Positions 20,783 to 29,244 of a stretch of DNA of 64,000 nucleotides are shown here, in pieces; the stretch's first letter is position 1; every line of letters starts with the position of its first letter. The stretch is from NCBI RefSeq assembly GCF_002115725.1, contig NZ_JFKD01000001.1, positions 1 through 64,000 on the forward strand, written 5' to 3'. Source of the stretch: Marivita cryptomonadis. Its GTDB lineage: Bacteria > Pseudomonadota > Alphaproteobacteria > Rhodobacterales > Rhodobacteraceae. Position numbers and translations under genes: made by a program. Below the pieces are notes generated by a model that did no database searches, was not told the origin of the DNA, and saw only the letters and a program-made list of their open reading frames with translations.

Positions 20783-22117
20783 ATGGGTCCGGACGTCGTT
20801 TCGCCTGAAACACTGACCGAGGTCACACGTGATCTTTTCATGTGGGCCGAAGCTTTCCTTGCCAGCCTTCTGCGGCCGTGGAATGCCTACCAACTGCTTA
20901 TCGCCTTAGCCGTATTCCTATCCGCTCATGTGCTGGCGGCGGTGTTCAAGCCCCGCATGTATGACTGGATGCGCGGTCTTGAAGGCTGGCCGAAATGGCG
21001 CATGCGCGCCCTTGTCGTGGTACAAAGACGCCTGCGCATGGTGCTTTTCGTCAGCCTGATTTGGCTGGTCGTCGGATTGATGCGCGAACTCACTTGGCCA
21101 TCGCGGTCCTATCTGTTGGCGATCATTGCCAATCTGTCGACAGCCTGGCTTTTCATCGCGTTCGCCACACGACTTATCAAGAACGCGCTTCTTCGAGGAA
21201 TAGTCCGCTACGGCGCGTGGATATGGGTCACACTTTCCATCACCGGTCTTTCCGACGAAGCACAGTCGCTTCTGGACAGCGCAGCGATCACGGTTGGTGA
21301 GACAAGACTATCCCTTTGGCTGGTGATTCAGGCCATTGTCATCCTTGCAGCGCTGCTGACAGGCGCGCGTCTGATCAGCAGCACCACAGCCGCCACCATA
21401 CGACGCAATGAAGACATCTCGCCGTCGATGCAGGTACTGGCGATCAAGTTCCTGCAGGTTCTGCTTTTTGGAGCCGCCTTTTTCCTTGGCCTAAGACTTG
21501 TAGGCTTTGACCTGACCGGGCTTGCCGTATTGTCAGGGGCGATCGGTGTCGGCCTCGGGTTTGGTCTGCAAAAGGTCGTGTCGAACCTTGTTTCGGGGAT
21601 CATCATCTTACTCGACAAGTCGATCAAACCGGGCGACGTGATCTCTTTGGGTGACACCTTCGGCTGGATCAACAGCCTTGGCGCGCGGTATGTCAGCGTG
21701 GTCACACGGGATGGCAAGGAATATCTGATTCCGAACGAAGACCTGATCACCGGTCAGGTTGTGAACTGGTCGCACTCCAACGAATTCGTACGGTTGGATA
21801 TCTATTTCGGTACGGCTTATTCGGACGATCCTCATAAGGTCCGCGAAATTGCAATCGATGCTGCCAAGTCGGTGGATCGCGTGCTCAGCTTCAAGGCTCC
21901 GGTTTGTCACATCGTCGGTTTCGGAGACAGCTCGGTCGATTACATCCTGCGCTTCTGGATCCGAGATCCCACGGGCGGCCTCACGAACATCCGGGGCAAC
22001 GTGTATCTGGCTTTGTGGGATGCGTTCCATGAACACGGCATCTCGATCCCGTTCCCGCAGCGCGAGGTGAAACTACTGGAAGGGTCGCAACTGGCGACAA
22101 AAGGTCTCTCTGACTGA
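20783..22117 (+). CDS. MscS-family mechanosensitive ion channel
   Basis: A 444-residue channel-type protein with an extended N-terminal membrane region (about five helices before residue 240) and the MscS pore/beta domain. The pore helix region is LAVLSGAIGVGLGFGLQKVVSNLVSG, with the glycine/alanine packing of TM3. The beta domain has IKPGDVISLGDTFGWINSLGARYV and the conserved IPNEDLITGQVVNWSHSN. It releases solutes under low-osmotic shock, suiting a marine bacterium. It is larger than E. coli MscS, resembling the medium-size YbdG/YbiO-like group. It stands alone before the thiolase. Confidence 0.9.
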   Translation: MGPDVVSPETLTEVTRDLFMWAEAFLASLLRPWNAYQLLIALAVFLSAHVLAAVFKPRMYDWMRGLEGWPKWRMRALVVVQRRLRMVLFVSLIWLVVGLMRELTWPSRSYLLAIIANLSTAWLFIAFATRLIKNALLRGIVRYGAWIWVTLSITGLSDEAQSLLDSAAITVGETRLSLWLVIQAIVILAALLTGARLISSTTAATIRRNEDISPSMQVLAIKFLQVLLFGAAFFLGLRLVGFDLTGLAVLSGAIGVGLGFGLQKVVSNLVSGIIILLDKSIKPGDVISLGDTFGWINSLGARYVSVVTRDGKEYLIPNEDLITGQVVNWSHSNEFVRLDIYFGTAYSDDPHKVREIAIDAAKSVDRVLSFKAPVCHIVGFGDSSVDYILRFWIRDPTGGLTNIRGNVYLALWDAFHEHGISIPFPQREVKLLEGSQLATKGLSD

Positions 22118-22186
22118 CGGGACGTAGCGGCTGACACTCGTCAAACGCTCGCTCATAGTGCAGCGGACTGACCAAGGGAGGCTCAT

Positions 22187-23365
22187 ATGGCAGACGATAT
22201 CGTACTTCTGGACGGTGCACGCACCGCAATCGGCACATTTGGCGGATCGCTGGCCGCGACGCCTCCCATCGAACTGGGTACGGCTGTCGCAAAGGCCGCG
22301 CTGGAACGGTCCGGCGTCGAGGGCGGCCAGATCGGGCATGTAGTGTTCGGCCATGTCATCAACACCGAACCCCGCGATATGTATCTAAGCCGCGTTGCCG
22401 CTATGCAGGCGGGCATCCCAGATACCACCCCAGCAATGAACGTGAACCGCCTGTGCGGTTCGGGCGCGCAGGCCATCGTGTCTGCGGTGCAGGCCCTCAT
22501 GCTGGGCGACGCCGATTTCGCGCTTGCCGGCGGAGCCGAAAGCATGAGCCGTTCACCCTTTATCATTCCAGACCAGCGCTGGGGCGCCAAGATGGGCGAC
22601 ATCCGCACGCTTGATATGATGTTGGGGGCGCTGAACTGCCCATTCGGCACAGGCCATATGGGCGTGACGGCTGAAAACATCGCAGCCGAGCATGATGTGA
22701 CCCGAAACGATCAGGACGCGTTTGCACTCGAAAGCCAGAACCGCGCAGCCGCTGCAATTATGGAAGGCCGGTTCGCCAGCCAGATCGTACCGGTAGAAGT
22801 GCGCAAAAAGCGTGACATGGTTGCATTCGACACCGATGAGCATCCCAAAGCGACCACGATGGACGCGCTGGGAGGCCTGAAGACCGTGTTCCAGAAAGAT
22901 GGCACTGTGACCGCTGGGAACGCATCGGGCATCAATGACGGTGCCGCCGCGTTGGTGCTGGCGACTGCCAGCGCTGCACAAAAAGCAGGTCTGACGCCCA
23001 AGGCGCGGGTGTTAGGCTATGCCCATGCCGGTGTGCGGCCCGAAGTCATGGGCATTGGCCCCGTCCCTGCCGTCGAAAACCTGCTGAAGCGCACCGGCTT
23101 GGCAATCACCGATTTCGACGTGATCGAAAGCAATGAAGCCTTTGCGGCACAAGCTCTTGCCGTCAACAAGGGGCTCGGGCTTGATCCGGCCAAGGTCAAC
23201 CCGAATGGCGGCGCGATTGCGTTGGGGCATCCGGTTGGCGCGACCGGAGCCATCATAACCATCAAGGCGCTTTATGAACTTGAGCGCATCGGCGGATCGA
23301 AAGCTTTGATCACCATGTGCATCGGCGGCGGTCAGGGCATCGCACTGGCCATTGAACGCCTGTAA
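22187..23365 (+). CDS. Acetyl-CoA acetyltransferase / thiolase
   Basis: Condenses or cleaves acyl-CoA at the beta position. The 392-residue protein has the acyl-enzyme cysteine at residue 90 (NVNRLCGSGAQA), the family segment ESNEAFAAQALA, the histidine in ALGHPVGATGA and the second cysteine in MCIGGGQG. All catalytic residues are present. Whether it works in polyhydroxybutyrate formation or fatty-acid breakdown cannot be settled here, since no phaB or fadB neighbour is present. The ribosome site AAGGGAGG is strong. A hairpin follows the stop. Confidence 0.92.
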   Translation: MADDIVLLDGARTAIGTFGGSLAATPPIELGTAVAKAALERSGVEGGQIGHVVFGHVINTEPRDMYLSRVAAMQAGIPDTTPAMNVNRLCGSGAQAIVSAVQALMLGDADFALAGGAESMSRSPFIIPDQRWGAKMGDIRTLDMMLGALNCPFGTGHMGVTAENIAAEHDVTRNDQDAFALESQNRAAAAIMEGRFASQIVPVEVRKKRDMVAFDTDEHPKATTMDALGGLKTVFQKDGTVTAGNASGINDGAAALVLATASAAQKAGLTPKARVLGYAHAGVRPEVMGIGPVPAVENLLKRTGLAITDFDVIESNEAFAAQALAVNKGLGLDPAKVNPNGGAIALGHPVGATGAIITIKALYELERIGGSKALITMCIGGGQGIALAIERL

Positions 23366-23379
23366 CAGCCTTGCCTGAA

Positions 23380-23407
23380 AACCCGGCTGAGCAACTTCAG
23401 CCGGGTT
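23380..23407 (+). terminator. Hairpin terminator after thiolase gene
   Basis: AACCCGGCTGA-GCAACT-TCAGCCGGGTT is a perfect 11-bp stem starting 15 bases after the stop. The T-run after it is poor (AATTCATTCTT), so termination may be incomplete. Confidence 0.7.
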
Positions 23408-23463
23408 AATTCATTCTTCACCATGATCCCGGACAGTCCCGATACCGAATTACGGAGGTCTGG

Positions 23464-25269
23464 ATGAGTCTCGCCAACAAGCTGGCCGAGGAACGACGTG
23501 CCCGCTTGGCAGCGGAACGCCTTTTGGAACTTAAACAGGCCGAACTGTTCGCTGCAAATCGCAAGCTTGGCAGCCATGCTCAGCAACTCAACAATGAAAT
23601 CGTCGAAACCCGGGCCGAGGTGGCGATGGTGCGCGGCGAAAATCAGCGGGTCAAAACCGAACTGGGCGTCGCCAACGAAAAGATCCAGATCGCGGAACGT
23701 CGGCTGTGGCATTCGATCGAGACCATTCAGGACGGCTTTGCCTTTTTCGATCCTGACAACCGCATGATCGTTGCAAACCGTGCTTACCTCGCCGTGTTCG
23801 AGGATCTGGAAGAGGTGCAGCCCGGCATCACCTATCCCCGTATTCTCCAGCTTTTAACCGAGGAAGGGATCGTCAATATCGGGCAGGAACCACCCCCAGA
23901 TTGGCGCGCGCGGATGCAGGATCGTTGGCAACAGGACGATCCGGAACCAATGGAAATCCAATTGTGGAACGGTGAGCACATCCGGATATTTGATCGACGT
24001 GGTCCCTCAGGAGACGTAGTGAGCCTCGCACTCAACATCACTTCCAGTGTACGCTACGAAGAACAACTCCACGACGCCCGCGAACGTGCCGAAGCGGCCA
24101 ACCGCGCGAAATCCGCATTTCTCGCAAATATGAGCCACGAGATTAGAACCCCGATGAACGGTGTCGTGGGAATGGCTGATCTGCTGACGGAAACCGATCT
24201 CAACAGCGAACAGCGCCTGTTTGTCGATACGATCAAACATTCAGGCGAGGCACTGTTGGTCATTATCAACGACGTGCTGGATTACTCAAAGATCGAGGCC
24301 GACAAACTGGTGCTCCATCCCGAACCTTTCGATCTGGAGAAAACACTGAACGAGGTGGTGATGCTTTTGCAGCCCACAGCGCGCGGCAAGGGTTTGACGT
24401 TGAAGACCGATTACGACAGGTCCGTCCCGACCTTGTTCGTCGGTGATCCGGGACGCATTCGGCAGATTGTGACCAACCTCATGGGGAACGCGGTCAAGTT
24501 CACGCTTCAGGGCGAAGTTTTCTTGCGTGTTGTAGGGACTCCCGAAGATGGCAGGCGCACAACGCTACAGATCACGGTAGAAGATACCGGGATCGGCATC
24601 GCCCCGGAAAAAGTCGAACATGTGTTCGGGGAATTCAATCAAGTCGAAGACGACCGCAACCGCCAGTTTGAAGGCACCGGGCTTGGTCTGGCGATCACCA
24701 AACGACTGATCGAGATGATGCAGGGGCATGTCTGGGTCGAGTCAAAGGAAGGCGTCGGAAGCTGCTTTGGTTTCCGCATTACCCTGCCGGTGGACAGCGA
24801 TCAGTTTGCCGTCGTATCGCATGAATCGTACCGACATGCAGAGGCACAAGACAGCACCCTGTCAGAGGATACTGCCAGCAACCGCACACCCAAGGTACTT
24901 CTTGCCGAGGACAACCGGACCAATCAGTTGGTTTTTCGGAAAATGGTTGGTCAACTCGATATTGACCTGCGCACTGCGAGCAACGGATTTGAGGCGTTTC
25001 AGGCGTTCCAGGACGAACGTCCCGACGTGATCTTCATGGATATCTCAATGCCCGGTATGGATGGAAAAGAAGCAACTGCCCGCATCCGCGCACTTGAGGG
25101 CGACGGACCCCATGTTCCGATCGTCGCAGTCACCGCGCATGCACTTGATGGTGATCGGGAAATGGTGATCGCGGCCGGGCTGACAGACTATCTCACCAAA
25201 CCATTGCGTAAAGACGCGCTGATTGAAAAGCTGACGCTCTATTGTCCGCAGCTTCAGCTTGCGTCGTAG
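23464..25269 (+). CDS. Hybrid sensor histidine kinase/response regulator
   Basis: A soluble 601-residue two-component protein. Residues 1-80 form a coiled coil rich in Glu, Lys and Arg. A PAS-like sensor domain follows (about 82-195, from WHSIETIQDGFAFFD). The dimerisation H-box FLANMSHEIRTPMNG carries the phospho-accepting His225. The ATPase domain has the N-box NLMGNAVKFT (Asn342) and the G-boxes DTGIGI and GTGLGLA. The C-terminal receiver starts KVLLAEDN and has Asp526 in FMDISMPGMDG. No membrane segment is seen, so it should sense a cytoplasmic cue. No partner regulator lies beside it. It overlaps yaaA tail-to-tail by 16 bases. Confidence 0.9.
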   Translation: MSLANKLAEERRARLAAERLLELKQAELFAANRKLGSHAQQLNNEIVETRAEVAMVRGENQRVKTELGVANEKIQIAERRLWHSIETIQDGFAFFDPDNRMIVANRAYLAVFEDLEEVQPGITYPRILQLLTEEGIVNIGQEPPPDWRARMQDRWQQDDPEPMEIQLWNGEHIRIFDRRGPSGDVVSLALNITSSVRYEEQLHDARERAEAANRAKSAFLANMSHEIRTPMNGVVGMADLLTETDLNSEQRLFVDTIKHSGEALLVIINDVLDYSKIEADKLVLHPEPFDLEKTLNEVVMLLQPTARGKGLTLKTDYDRSVPTLFVGDPGRIRQIVTNLMGNAVKFTLQGEVFLRVVGTPEDGRRTTLQITVEDTGIGIAPEKVEHVFGEFNQVEDDRNRQFEGTGLGLAITKRLIEMMQGHVWVESKEGVGSCFGFRITLPVDSDQFAVVSHESYRHAEAQDSTLSEDTASNRTPKVLLAEDNRTNQLVFRKMVGQLDIDLRTASNGFEAFQAFQDERPDVIFMDISMPGMDGKEATARIRALEGDGPHVPIVAVTAHALDGDREMVIAAGLTDYLTKPLRKDALIEKLTLYCPQLQLAS

Positions 25270-26033
25270 GGGCGCACGAATACCGGCTTATTCATTTCGG
25301 ACAGGTCCTCGCGGTATACATACCCCCCCAAATCAAAATCGAGCAAACCCTCTGCATCAGTAAGCCGCCGCTGAATGATGTAGCGCGCCATAGAACCACG
25401 CGCTTTCTTAGCAAAGAAGCTGACGATCTTCGGCCCTTTGCCATCGCCCTTGTCTTCCATGAAGGCGGGCGTGACGATCCGCAGGCCAAGCGGTTTCGGC
25501 GGCACCGCCCCGAAATATTCTTGACTGGCACAGTTGACGAGCGTGTCGGTGTTCAGGTCTGCCGCCTGCGCCTTGAGTTCTTTGGCGATCTGATCGCGCC
25601 AGTAGTCATAAAGGTTGCCACCGCGCCGCGTTTTCAACCGGCTGCCCATTTCCAGGCGATAGGCCTGAATGCCATCCAATGGGCGCAGAACACCATAAAG
25701 ACCCGACAGGATACGCAGATGATCCTGCGCCCAGCGCATTTCATCTGCATCCAGCGTGCTGGCCTCAAGCCCTTGATAGGTGTCGCCGGCAAAGGCCAGT
25801 GCAGCCGGGCGCAGATCATCTTGATCGGGCTGGTCTTCAAAATCCCGAAAACGGTCGCGGTTCAGCTTGGCAAGATCATCGCTAAGATCCATCAACGCCT
25901 TGAGATTGCCTAACGTTAGGTTGCGCGCCGATTTCGAGAGGCGGTTCGCGTCGTTCTGAAACACCGGTTCGGTCATGGTCACTTCACGCTCGGACCAGTC
26001 AAGACGTTTGGCTGGGGAAATCACGACGAGCAT
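25254..26033 (-). CDS. yaaA: Peroxide stress protein YaaA (UPF0246)
   Basis: Member of the YaaA/DUF328 family, which in E. coli lowers intracellular free iron during peroxide stress and has a DNA-binding fold. The 259-residue protein starts MLVVISPAKRLDW and carries the family segments LSGLYGVLRPLDGIQAYRLEMG and VNCASQEYF, with a C-terminal FFAKKARGSMARYII. It lies 35 bases beyond recQ on the same strand and could be read through from it. Confidence 0.92.
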   Translation of the reverse strand: MLVVISPAKRLDWSEREVTMTEPVFQNDANRLSKSARNLTLGNLKALMDLSDDLAKLNRDRFRDFEDQPDQDDLRPAALAFAGDTYQGLEASTLDADEMRWAQDHLRILSGLYGVLRPLDGIQAYRLEMGSRLKTRRGGNLYDYWRDQIAKELKAQAADLNTDTLVNCASQEYFGAVPPKPLGLRIVTPAFMEDKGDGKGPKIVSFFAKKARGSMARYIIQRRLTDAEGLLDFDLGGYVYREDLSEMNKPVFVRPYDAS

Positions 26034-26068
26034 GGCAACACCTTTTCTATATCTCGGTTCCGGCTGAT

Positions 26069-28123
26069 TTAGTCCGCTGTCCGCAAAACGTCCAGAAAGC
26101 TCTCGGCAAAGCGTTCTGCATGGCGATCGCCGATGATGCGGGCAATGGCGGTTTCATCGCGCGGTCTGCTCTGGGCAATTTTCGCCAGTTGCCCGGCATT
26201 GCAGGACATCGGCTTCATCGTTCCACATGACCCACGGACCAATTGGGCCTGCGAGGCCAATAGCGCATCAAAGATGCCACCCGCATCGCTTGCGGCCAGT
26301 TTTCGTCGGGCGGGATGTATGTCCGGGACATCCCCTGCCATCACCTCGAGAAAAGCCCGACCATAGCGTTCCAGCTTTTTTGCACCAACGCCGTTGATCC
26401 GTGCCATATCGTCAAGCGTCTTTGGACGGTTCTCGACCATCTCGATCAGCGTTCTATCCGGGAAAATCACATAAGCCGGGACCGATTGTTCTTCGGCCAA
26501 CGCACGACGCTTGGCCTTGAGCGCAGAAAGCAGCGGCGCGTCTTCGTCGCTGACCAAAGTCCGAACTTGAGGGCGGCGTTCATTGGCCGCTTCAAGGCTA
26601 TCGCGGCGCAGGTTGATCGTCGCTTCACCGCGCAGAATCGGGCGGGCGGCTTCGGTCATCACCAACGCCCCATGCCGTTCGGCATCCGGGCGCATCAGGT
26701 CATGGCCCATCATCTGCCGAAATACCGCCTGCCATTCCCCCCGCTTAAGATCTTTGCCAACGCCAAAGGTTGGTAATGTGTCGTGGCTGCGGGCCAACAC
26801 CTTTTCGGTTTTCGTGCCAAGCAGGATGTCGATCAGGTGCCCGGAACCGAAACTTTCACCCGTGCGCAGCGCAGCGGACAGCGCTTTTCGTACTGCCTCG
26901 GTGCCGTCAAACACCTCGGCCGGTTTGTCGCACAGATCGCAATTTCCACAGGTGATGTCTGCTTCACCAAAATAGCCAAGCAGCGTCATGCGGCGGCATT
27001 CAAGAGCTTCCGCCAACCCCAGTAGCGCGTTCAAACGTCCGTGGTCGGCATGACGGCGTTCGGGCGGTGCAAGCCCTTCGTCGATCTGGGACCGACGCAG
27101 GCGAATGTCGTCAGACCCGTAGAGTGTCAGTGTTTCGGCAGGTGCCCCGTCGCGCCCAGCGCGACCAATTTCCTGATAATAGGCTTCGATGGATTTCGGC
27201 AGATCGGCATGTGCCACCCACCGGATATCGGGCTTATCGACACCCATGCCAAAGGCAACTGTCGCGACGACGATCAGTCCGTCTTCGGTGGCAAAGCGCG
27301 CCTCGACGCTGCGGCGCGCATCAGGGTCCATCCCGCCATGATAGAAACACGCGGTGTGACCTTCGGCATTAAGTGCCTGCGAAAGAGTTTCGGTCTTCGC
27401 GCGCGTGCCGCAATAGACGATGCCAGATTGATCCTTGCGCGCGGCTGCAAACTTCAGGATCTGCTCACGCGGCTTGTTCTTCGGTGCGAACATCAGATGG
27501 ATGTTGGGCCTGTCAAACCCCCGCAAGAACGTGGTTGGCGCATGTCCATCAAACAGGCGCGTGACAATCTCTTCCTGCGTTTCGGCATCCGCCGTGGCCG
27601 TGAAGGCGGCTAGTGGCACATCCAGCGCACGGCGCAGTTCACCAATGCGAAGATAATCCGGGCGGAAATCATGACCCCACTGGCTGACGCAATGGGCCTC
27701 GTCCACGGCGATCAGTGACACGCCCGCCTGTTGCAGCATCCGTTGCGTGCCGCTTGAGGCAAGGCGTTCCGGGGCAAGATACAGCAGCTTCAGAGCGCCA
27801 GAATGCAGCATATCCCAAACGGCGTCGTTTTCTTCGTCCGTATTGGCCGAGGTGAGCGCCCCCGCGGCGACGCCTGCTTCGCGCAACCCGCGCACCTGAT
27901 CGCGCATCAGGGCAATGAGCGGGGAAATTACGACGGTGACTCCGTGGCGCACCAAAGCAGGCAACTGAAAACAAAGCGACTTGCCGCCACCGGTCGGCAT
28001 GATGGCCAACACGTTTTCCCCATGCGAGACAGCCTCTACAATCTCGGACTGGCCGGGGCGAAAACTGTCGAATCCAAAGATATCGCGCAGAATGGCGTCT
28101 GCGTCAGACATATCGCGGGGCAT
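26069..28123 (-). CDS. recQ: ATP-dependent DNA helicase RecQ
   Basis: A 3'-5' superfamily 2 helicase for recombination and fork repair. Walker A is MPTGGGKSLCFQ. The DEAH box is in AVDEAHCVSQWGHDFR, which includes the RecQ-specific aromatic loop. Motif VI is in QEIGRAGRDG. The zinc-binding region has the cysteines of ECRRMTLLGYF and CGNCDLC. A winged-helix RQC domain follows, with a C-terminal HRDC domain (LKAKRRALAEEQSVPAYVIFP). 684 residues is full length. A perfect 10-bp inverted repeat sits immediately upstream of the start. Confidence 0.95.
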   Translation of the reverse strand: MPRDMSDADAILRDIFGFDSFRPGQSEIVEAVSHGENVLAIMPTGGGKSLCFQLPALVRHGVTVVISPLIALMRDQVRGLREAGVAAGALTSANTDEENDAVWDMLHSGALKLLYLAPERLASSGTQRMLQQAGVSLIAVDEAHCVSQWGHDFRPDYLRIGELRRALDVPLAAFTATADAETQEEIVTRLFDGHAPTTFLRGFDRPNIHLMFAPKNKPREQILKFAAARKDQSGIVYCGTRAKTETLSQALNAEGHTACFYHGGMDPDARRSVEARFATEDGLIVVATVAFGMGVDKPDIRWVAHADLPKSIEAYYQEIGRAGRDGAPAETLTLYGSDDIRLRRSQIDEGLAPPERRHADHGRLNALLGLAEALECRRMTLLGYFGEADITCGNCDLCDKPAEVFDGTEAVRKALSAALRTGESFGSGHLIDILLGTKTEKVLARSHDTLPTFGVGKDLKRGEWQAVFRQMMGHDLMRPDAERHGALVMTEAARPILRGEATINLRRDSLEAANERRPQVRTLVSDEDAPLLSALKAKRRALAEEQSVPAYVIFPDRTLIEMVENRPKTLDDMARINGVGAKKLERYGRAFLEVMAGDVPDIHPARRKLAASDAGGIFDALLASQAQLVRGSCGTMKPMSCNAGQLAKIAQSRPRDETAIARIIGDRHAERFAESFLDVLRTAD

Positions 28124-28130
28124 GAGTGAC

Positions 28131-28169
28131 CTGTCAGGTTCTTAACTATATCTGCTCTTAACCTGACAG
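28131..28169. promoter_or_regulatory. 10-bp inverted repeat directly upstream of recQ
   Basis: CTGTCAGGTT (28131-28140) and AACCTGACAG (28160-28169) are perfect inverted repeats around a 19-base AT-rich spacer. The near arm ends seven bases before the recQ start codon (28123) and includes its likely ribosome site (ACAGG on the minus strand). It could be an operator or a stem that hides the ribosome site. Confidence 0.55.
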
Positions 28170-28207
28170 TCTCATACTAAGGATGCGTGAACAAGCCTTA
28201 GGTCGGG

Positions 28208-28501
28208 TCAAAACCCGTAGAAGAATCCAGCATTGTTCGAGAGCACGATGCGCAGGATATAGACCCCGATCAAGGCGACCAGCGGCGCGAGGTCGATCCC
28301 CGACATCGGCGGCAGAATACGCCGGAGCCGCGAATACATCGGTTCCAGAATACGGTTCAGAGCGTCCCAGATCTGCGCGACGATGGGCTGACGCAGGTTT
28401 AAGACCTGAAAATTGATCAGCCAACTCATGATGACGTGGGCAATGATGAAGAACCACACGATATCGAGAAGCAGCATCAGGATCTGGTAGAGCGATTGCA
28501 T
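28208..28501 (-). CDS. YggT family membrane protein
   Basis: A 97-residue inner-membrane protein with two hydrophobic blocks typical of YggT: the first (LMLLLDIVWFFIIAHVIMSWLI) and the second (LAPLVALIGVYILRIVLS), separated by a short loop with NRILEPMYSRLRRILPP. The family has been linked to osmotic tolerance and cell-envelope or division functions, but its molecular role is unsettled. The start chosen is ATG 28501 (MQSLYQ), as an upstream in-frame extension is basic and atypical. It precedes recQ on the same strand. Confidence 0.85.
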   Translation of the reverse strand: MQSLYQILMLLLDIVWFFIIAHVIMSWLINFQVLNLRQPIVAQIWDALNRILEPMYSRLRRILPPMSGIDLAPLVALIGVYILRIVLSNNAGFFYGF

Positions 28502-28638
28502 CGGACGGAATTCCCTTGGCAGTGATCTGACAACAGGTAGGCGCAAGCGCGCCGAAGAACAAGTCAGAGCACTTGCCGCGAGGTCGCGGTTGACGTGATC
28601 GGGCGTCAGGTCAACTAAGCGGGCAACAGGAGAATCCG

Positions 28639-29190
28639 ATGTATCCTTTCATCCGCATGGCGCTTGGTATCTGGAAAGCGCGCAAAGCCCCGAAACTTGG
28701 GCCATTCGCCACCTACGTGTCGCAGCATCGCTGCTGGCCGTGGGACATCGACATGTGGATGGAGCTGAACAACGGTCGCACTTTGACGCTTTACGACCTT
28801 GGACGCATTCCTCTTGCTCAGGTGAACGGTCTGATGGGTATGATCCGCCAGGAACGGTGGGGACTGACGATGGCAGGTGTTGTCGTACGGTACAGACGCC
28901 GCATCCGTACGTTTGAACGCTTCGAAATGCGCAGCCGACTTCTGTGCTGGGACGCGCGGTTTCTCTACATCGAACAGTCGATGTGGAAACAGAATGGCGA
29001 ATGCGCGAACCATGCAGTCTATCGCTCTGCAGTCACTGACCGGAACGGGATTGTTGCAACCGACCGGGTCATTGCGGCCATGGGAATGGAGCACACGCCA
29101 TCACCTGAAATGCCCGATTGGGTGGCAGATTGGCTGCGCGCAGAAGACGCGCGTCCATGGCCGCCGATGCAAGACGCGGTATCTGCCTGA
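28639..29190 (+). CDS. Thioesterase-like hot-dog-fold protein (THEM6-like)
   Basis: 183 residues related to the acyl-CoA thioesterase superfamily. The region WPWDIDMWMELNNGRTLTLYDLGR matches the hot-dog active-site helix with the Asp and Asn positions used by 4-hydroxybenzoyl-CoA thioesterase-like proteins. The later strands are ERFEMRSRLLCWDARFLYIEQSM. A substrate cannot be assigned. GGAG lies eight bases upstream of the ATG. It is divergent from yggT and followed after 54 bases by an MFS gene. Confidence 0.78.
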   Translation: MYPFIRMALGIWKARKAPKLGPFATYVSQHRCWPWDIDMWMELNNGRTLTLYDLGRIPLAQVNGLMGMIRQERWGLTMAGVVVRYRRRIRTFERFEMRSRLLCWDARFLYIEQSMWKQNGECANHAVYRSAVTDRNGIVATDRVIAAMGMEHTPSPEMPDWVADWLRAEDARPWPPMQDAVSA

Positions 29191-29244
29191 CTGCGCTTGC
29201 CGCTTTGACATTTCGCACCCATAACCTCGGCAGGGGGATTTGGC

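Noticed and set aside
28141..28164. CtrA site (TTAA-N7-TTAA) upstream of recQ
   Set aside because: The two TTAA motifs are 12 bases apart, not 7. Their spacing is explained by the larger inverted repeat.
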